This document shows, piece by piece, positions 12,854 to 14,018 of a DNA stretch of 14,018 nt. The notes under the pieces are model-generated. The model searched no databases and was not told the DNA's origin. It saw only the letters and a program-made list of their open reading frames with translations. Positions within the stretch are counted from its first letter, which is position 1. Every line of letters starts with the position of its first letter. The stretch comes from an uncultured Collinsella sp. (GTDB lineage Bacteria; Actinomycetota; Coriobacteriia; Coriobacteriales; Coriobacteriaceae), in assembly GCA_902495545.1 (NCBI GenBank), contig CABUXM010000058.1, forward strand, positions 1 to 14,018. Reading direction: 5' to 3'. A program made the position numbers and the translations under genes.

Positions 12854-13479
12854 GGCTCATCGTTGTCGACGACGACCGCTTAGTGGTCGATTCGCTCAAG
12901 ATTATCCTGGGCGCCCAGCCGCAGATCGAGGTGGTGGGCACCGGCGCCAACGGCGACGACGCGGTCGCGCTCCACGCCGAGCACGCGCCCGACATCGCGC
13001 TGCTCGACATTCAGATGCCGGGACGCGACGGCCTATCGGCGGCGCGCGAGATCCTCGAGCGCGATCCTGCAGCACGCGTGGTGTTTCTGACGACATTTTC
13101 GGATGACGAGTACATTGTGTCGGCGCTCAAGCTGGGCGCCCGCGGCTACCTGATCAAGACCGATGTCGCCGCCATTCCGCCAGCACTGGCGCAGGTCATG
13201 GACGGTAAACGCGTGCTCGAGGGCAAGGCGATCGAGGATATCAACTTTGATGGGGCGGGCGTCGAGGCCGGCGCGACCCGCCGGCCCGCGGCCTTTGTCA
13301 GCCTGACTGACCGCGAGTTCGAAGTCGCCGAGCTCATCGCCCGCGGCCTCGACAACAAGGAGATTGCCGCCACGGCTTATATGGGGGAAGGCACGGTGCG
13401 CAACCACATCAGCTCAATCCTTGCCAAAATGGGCCTGCGTAACCGCACACAGATCGCCATCGCCTACCTGCGAGGGTAA
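12850..13479 (+). CDS. LuxR/NarL-family response regulator
   Basis: A 209-residue regulator. The receiver domain (1-120) has the acidic pocket Asp7-Asp8-Asp9, phosphoacceptor Asp53 in LLDIQMPGRDG, Thr81/Thr82 and Lys103, all in their usual places. After a linker the GerE/LuxR helix-turn-helix (about 145-205) reads LTDREFEVAELIARGLDNKEIA and then GTVRNHISSILAKMGLRNRTQIA. Phosphorylation by the kinase encoded just upstream would promote dimer binding to DNA. Translation is coupled through the ATGA overlap, with AAGGAG and GAGG before the ATG. The nearest likely targets are its own operon and the divergent ABC exporter operon B; this is inference from position. Confidence 0.94.
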   Translation: MRLIVVDDDRLVVDSLKIILGAQPQIEVVGTGANGDDAVALHAEHAPDIALLDIQMPGRDGLSAAREILERDPAARVVFLTTFSDDEYIVSALKLGARGYLIKTDVAAIPPALAQVMDGKRVLEGKAIEDINFDGAGVEAGATRRPAAFVSLTDREFEVAELIARGLDNKEIAATAYMGEGTVRNHISSILAKMGLRNRTQIAIAYLRG

Positions 13480-13499
13480 TTACCCGGCGACCGACCGCC

Positions 13500-13553
13500 C
13501 CGGCATAGCAAAATGGCTGTTACTAGTTTAATGCCATTTTAATACTATGCCGG
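13500..13553. repeat. Two-part hairpin just after the response-regulator gene
   Basis: CCGGCATAG (13500-13508) pairs with CTATGCCGG (13545-13553), and inside it AAAATGGC (13510-13517) pairs with GCCATTTT (13533-13540) around a 15-nt loop. It begins 20 nt after the stop codon and could terminate or stabilise the two-component transcript. Its right arm is shared with the next palindrome, so the two structures exclude each other. Confidence 0.6.
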
Positions 13554-13689
13554 TTTACTACGATGAATCGCCCCTTTCCGACCACGGCGAATCGCACGTT
13601 AGCAAAACCGCAGGTAGAGCACGTGCGGTTTCTAGAAAAATGCTGGCGTGGTCAGGAATGTCGGATTCATCGTAGTAAACCGGCATAGT
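13544..13689. repeat. 146-bp palindromic element with perfect 26-bp terminal inverted repeats (copy A)
   Basis: The outer arms at 13544-13569 and 13664-13689 are exact reverse complements over 26 bp, starting ACTATGCCGGTTTACTACG. Inside, GACCACG (13580-13586) pairs with CGTGGTC (13647-13653) and AAACCGCA (13605-13612) pairs with TGCGGTTT (13624-13631). The order and sequence of these blocks recur in 13785-13948. It could be a MITE-like non-autonomous element or a structured-RNA locus. Confidence 0.75.
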
Positions 13690-13743
13690 TTTGCTTGGGC
13701 AACCCCGCACGAGCGCCATCTCGGACCCCGCGGGACCAAAAAT

Positions 13744-13772
13744 GATCCGTTTTCCTCCGTCCCCAAGGGATC
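13744..13772. repeat. REP-like fragment with TTGGGGACG core (minus orientation)
   Basis: CGTCCCCAA (13758-13766) is the complement of the TTGGGGACG core seen near 3701 and 8154. It lies between the short arms GATCC (13744-13748) and GGATC (13768-13772). The match to the other copies is limited to the core. Confidence 0.4.
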
Positions 13773-13784
13773 AGCCGGAACCGC

Positions 13785-13948
13785 CCGCCACGAAATCGGC
13801 CCATCTACTACGTTTGACTCGATACCCCTGACCAGACCTTCGTTTTGAACAAAACCGCAGGCGTTCTACCTGCGGTTTTGTTTTCGCGTTTTTTAGCATG
13901 GTTGGGGGTAAGGGGCTAAACGTAGTAAATAGGCCGGTTTCGTGGCGG
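13785..13948. repeat. 164-bp palindromic element (copy B)
   Basis: The outer arms 13785-13815 and 13918-13948 match in inverted orientation at 28 of 31 positions (CCGCCACGAAA, CGGCC and TACTACGTTT blocks). Inner arms TACCCCTGACCA (13823-13834) and TGGTTGGGGGTA (13899-13910) pair at 10 of 12, and a perfect 14-bp hairpin (13848-13882) sits at the centre. It shares the TACTACG, CCCCT..GACCA and AAAACCGCAGG blocks with copy A. Confidence 0.75.
13848..13882. terminator. Strong bidirectional intrinsic terminator at the centre of palindrome B
   Basis: AACAAAACCGCAGG (13848-13861) pairs perfectly with 13869-13882 around a 7-nt loop, CGTTCTA. On the plus strand the stem is followed by TT, CGCG and a run of six T; on the minus strand the stem ends in a T-rich stretch as well. 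It can end the two-component transcript and also leftward transcription. Confidence 0.75.
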
Positions 13949-13972
13949 CCCTTCTCGCCTACGCACAAAAGC

Positions 13973-14007
13973 GCCGCCACGGAGGAGGGAGATACCTCCG
14001 TGGCGGC
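13973..14007 (-). terminator. GC-rich hairpin, probable terminator of a leftward gene beyond the window
   Basis: GCCGCCACGGAGG (13973-13985) pairs perfectly with 13995-14007 around a 9-nt loop. On the minus strand the stem is followed by CGCTTTTG, a short T-run; on the plus strand by G-rich sequence. This orientation predicts a minus-strand gene ending just past the right edge. Confidence 0.55.
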
Positions 14008-14018
14008 TGGGGGTGGGG

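Larger units (their letters stand above)
13480..14018. other. Gene-free 540-bp region rich in long palindromes
   Basis: No convincing coding region, tRNA or known RNA gene was seen. The stretch holds a hairpin after the regulator gene, two long related palindromes, a TTGGGGACG REP-like piece and a terminator near the right edge. The open frames at 13648-13848 and 13771-13980 lie inside the inverted repeats and lack protein-like composition. Confidence 0.7.

Noticed and set aside
13648..13980. Small open frames on both strands in the right-hand gap
   Set aside because: They lie in palindromic DNA, lack SD sequences and have no protein-like pattern.

Overview
The window looks like chromosomal DNA of a high-GC, Gram-positive-type actinobacterium. 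Dense GC-ending codons, purine-rich AGGAGG-type ribosome binding sites, the gene families present and the dispersed TTGGGGAC palindromes suggest a gut Coriobacteriia member, most likely Collinsella or a close relative. That placement is inference from style and content; no taxonomic marker gene is present. No tRNA, rRNA, CRISPR array, complete insertion sequence or phage gene was seen.

Layout, left to right. At 1-329 (minus) is the start of a CNNM/HlyC-CorC-type membrane protein running off the left edge. At 440-1123 (minus) is a hemolysin III/PAQR-type seven-helix protein. At 1310-2275 (plus) is a membrane-anchored alpha/beta hydrolase, divergent from hemolysin III, with a strong promoter and two similar operator-like dyads. 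A bidirectional terminator follows at 2321-2359. At 2407-3612 (minus) is a DUF362 protein with two 4Fe-4S clusters. The gap 3613-4012 holds REP-like palindromes and a decayed 18-nt tandem repeat.

Two minus-strand exporter operons follow. Operon A (8054 down to 4013) encodes a LolD/MacB-type ATPase, a large FtsX-type permease of 888 residues and a SAM-dependent methyltransferase, with 8-nt gaps between genes. Operon B (11510 down to 8183) encodes a DrrA/NatA-type ATPase and two ABC-2 permeases, the last two overlapping by 14 nt. Divergent from operon B is a two-component system (11708-13479, plus): a DesK/NarX-class sensor kinase and a LuxR/NarL-type regulator joined by an ATGA overlap. The kinase appears to be expressed from a leaderless transcript. 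A reasonable inference is that the kinase senses envelope or membrane stress and the regulator controls the neighbouring exporter.

The last 540 bases (13480-14018) have no convincing gene but are packed with inverted repeats. Two long palindromes (13544-13689 and 13785-13948) share the same internal architecture and look like diverged copies of one element. A terminator-like hairpin at 13973-14007 points to a leftward gene beyond the right edge. This palindrome cluster is the most unusual part of the window.
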